Assembly (NCBI RefSeq): GCF_903772925.1
Contig: NZ_LR812090.1
Coordinates: 2,624,333-2,688,332, forward strand
Reading direction: 5' to 3'
DNA length: 64,000 nucleotides
Source of the DNA: Alteromonas macleodii
GTDB lineage: Bacteria; Pseudomonadota; Gammaproteobacteria; Enterobacterales; Alteromonadaceae
Within the stretch, counting starts at the first letter, position 1. Each line of letters begins with the position of its first letter. Below the pieces are notes generated by a model. It ran no database searches and had not been told where the DNA came from. It saw only the letters and a program-made list of their open reading frames with translations. A program made the position numbers and the translations under genes. Below, piece by piece: positions 63,057-64,000 of this stretch.

Positions 63057-64000
63057 CTATCTCTTGATAGCAGTTTGAGGTCGTGCTGGATCACTCCACT
63101 CAATGTGATACTTCTTGCCTGCAGGCTTATCTACACGCTGATAAGTATGTGCACCAAAGTAATCCCGTTGACCTTGTAATAAGTTAGCTGGTAGCACTGC
63201 AGAGCGATATGAATCGTAGTAGCTAAGCGCCGACATCATTGCAGGGCACGGTACACCAGCCAGTGTCGCCTGAGCGATAGACTCACGCCAGTCAGCCTGA
63301 TACTGCGTAATTTGCTCTGCAAAGAACGGGTCTAATAACAAGTTAGCCAAGTCTTCATTCGTTTCGTAGGCTTGAGATATAGACTGCAGGAATACAGCGC
63401 GAATAATACAGCCTGCACGCCATATTTTAGCTATTTCACCAAACTCTAGCGTCCAACCGTGCTCTTTACCCGCCATTGCCATAAGCTGGAAACCCTGTGC
63501 ATAGGCACAGATTTTGGAGCAATAAAGCGCTTGTTCTAGCTTATTGATGATAGACGCTTTTTGATCATCGCTAAACGTAGGCGTATCTGGGCCAGCAAGC
63601 ACTTCGCTTGCCGCTACACGCTCTTCTTTCAAGCTCGAAATACTACGAGCAAATACTGCAGAAGTAATGGTCTGTGCAGGACTACCTACTTGTAATGCAC
63701 TTACTGCAGTCCAAAGGCCCGTGCCTTTTTGGCCCGCTCTGTCTAAGATAACATCAACTAATGGCTGTTGCGTTTCAGGGTCCATTTGCTCGAGGACTTC
63801 AGCGCTGATTTCCATCAAGTAGCTGTTTAACTTTCCTTCGTTCCAATTTCGAAACACTTCTGCAATATCAGCAGGCGTCATTTTAAGGGCTTCGCGCATT
63901 ACATGGTAAGTTTCGCAAATAAGTTGCATGTCGGCGTATTCAATACCGTTATGCACCATTTTTACGTAGTGCCCTGCCCCAACGGGACCGATATAAGTGG
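63057..64000 (-). CDS. gnd: 6-phosphogluconate dehydrogenase (decarboxylating), N-terminus outside window
   Basis: Oxidises 6-phosphogluconate to ribulose-5-phosphate with NADP in the pentose-phosphate pathway. The frame runs to the window edge with [28 protein letters not shown], the 6PGDH substrate-binding segment ([15 protein letters not shown]), so the N-terminal NADP domain is beyond the right edge. The rest, 314 residues, includes [20 protein letters not shown] and the C-terminal tail [22 protein letters not shown]. Terminates at the hairpin. Confidence 0.96.
   Translation of the reverse strand, partial: TYIGPVGAGHYVKMVHNGIEYADMQLICETYHVMREALKMTPADIAEVFRNWNEGKLNSYLMEISAEVLEQMDPETQQPLVDVILDRAGQKGTGLWTAVSALQVGSPAQTITSAVFARSISSLKEERVAASEVLAGPDTPTFSDDQKASIINKLEQALYCSKICAYAQGFQLMAMAGKEHGWTLEFGEIAKIWRAGCIIRAVFLQSISQAYETNEDLANLLLDPFFAEQITQYQADWRESIAQATLAGVPCPAMMSALSYYDSYRSAVLPANLLQGQRDYFGAHTYQRVDKPAGKKYHIEWSDPARPQTAIKR

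Overview
This window looks like chromosomal DNA of a marine gammaproteobacterium, most likely Alteromonas or a close relative. The evidence is the moderate G+C content by eye, an outer-membrane TonB-dependent receptor of the Alteromonadales type, the hdfR-maoP pair found in Enterobacterales/Vibrionales/Alteromonadales, RecBCD, an N-terminally extended GAPDH, and many gammaproteobacterial families of unknown function (DUF2789, DUF2750, DUF2989, DUF1315/YeaC, DUF349). I see no rRNA, tRNA, CRISPR array, insertion sequence or prophage. The window cuts a TonB receptor at its left edge and gnd at its right edge.

Layout. 1-7.2 kb: TonB receptor, then two divergent sets of exported proteins. One is YHYH lipoprotein, MORN-repeat protein and SCO1-like copper protein; the other is a DUF3500 protein and a small exported partner. 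7.3-11.3 kb: a hot-dog-fold protein, a GyrI-like protein, and a methyltransferase/metallo-beta-lactamase operon that ends in two back-to-back perfect hairpins. 11.3-17.4 kb: RhtA-type exporter, a TUDOR-like small protein, an alkyladenine glycosylase, small enzymes, and a LysE exporter divergent from a MocR regulator with repeated CTGTATG boxes between them. 17.5-27.1 kb: recC-recB-recD. 27.1-27.8 kb: a candidate structured small RNA on the minus strand. 27.8-38.4 kb: dimeric dUTPase, acyl-CoA synthetase, a very large propeller-PAS-GGDEF-EAL sensor, RNase J, small DUF proteins and HdfR. 38.7-42.6 kb: MaoP, a double PRC-barrel protein, a BigR/SqrR-like persulfide sensor divergent from a rhodanese, a LysR regulator and an ExoD protein.

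43.1-48.7 kb is a dense phosphorelay island. It holds a sigma-54 NtrC-type regulator, a 74-residue protein that looks like a lone histidine-kinase dimerisation helix pair, a CHASE3 kinase, an Rcp1-like receiver and a REC-kinase-REC-REC hybrid. It is followed by an envelope/stress block (48.9-52.6 kb): a YqjD-like membrane-tail protein, small membrane proteins, three lipoproteins and a DUF1328 protein. One plausible reading is that the relay controls this block, but no sequence element proves that.

52.7-64 kb is housekeeping: DUF349, YeaC, zinc-ribbon protein, Na+/alanine symporter, M14 carboxypeptidase, GAPDH, DUF2989 lipoprotein, MsrB and gnd, with clear intrinsic terminators between most units. 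The strongest candidates for something undescribed are the minus-strand RNA near 27.4-27.5 kb, the lone DHp-like protein at 44.4 kb, the exported copper-like cluster at 1-7 kb, and the stop codon sitting in a perfect hairpin loop at 11.2 kb.
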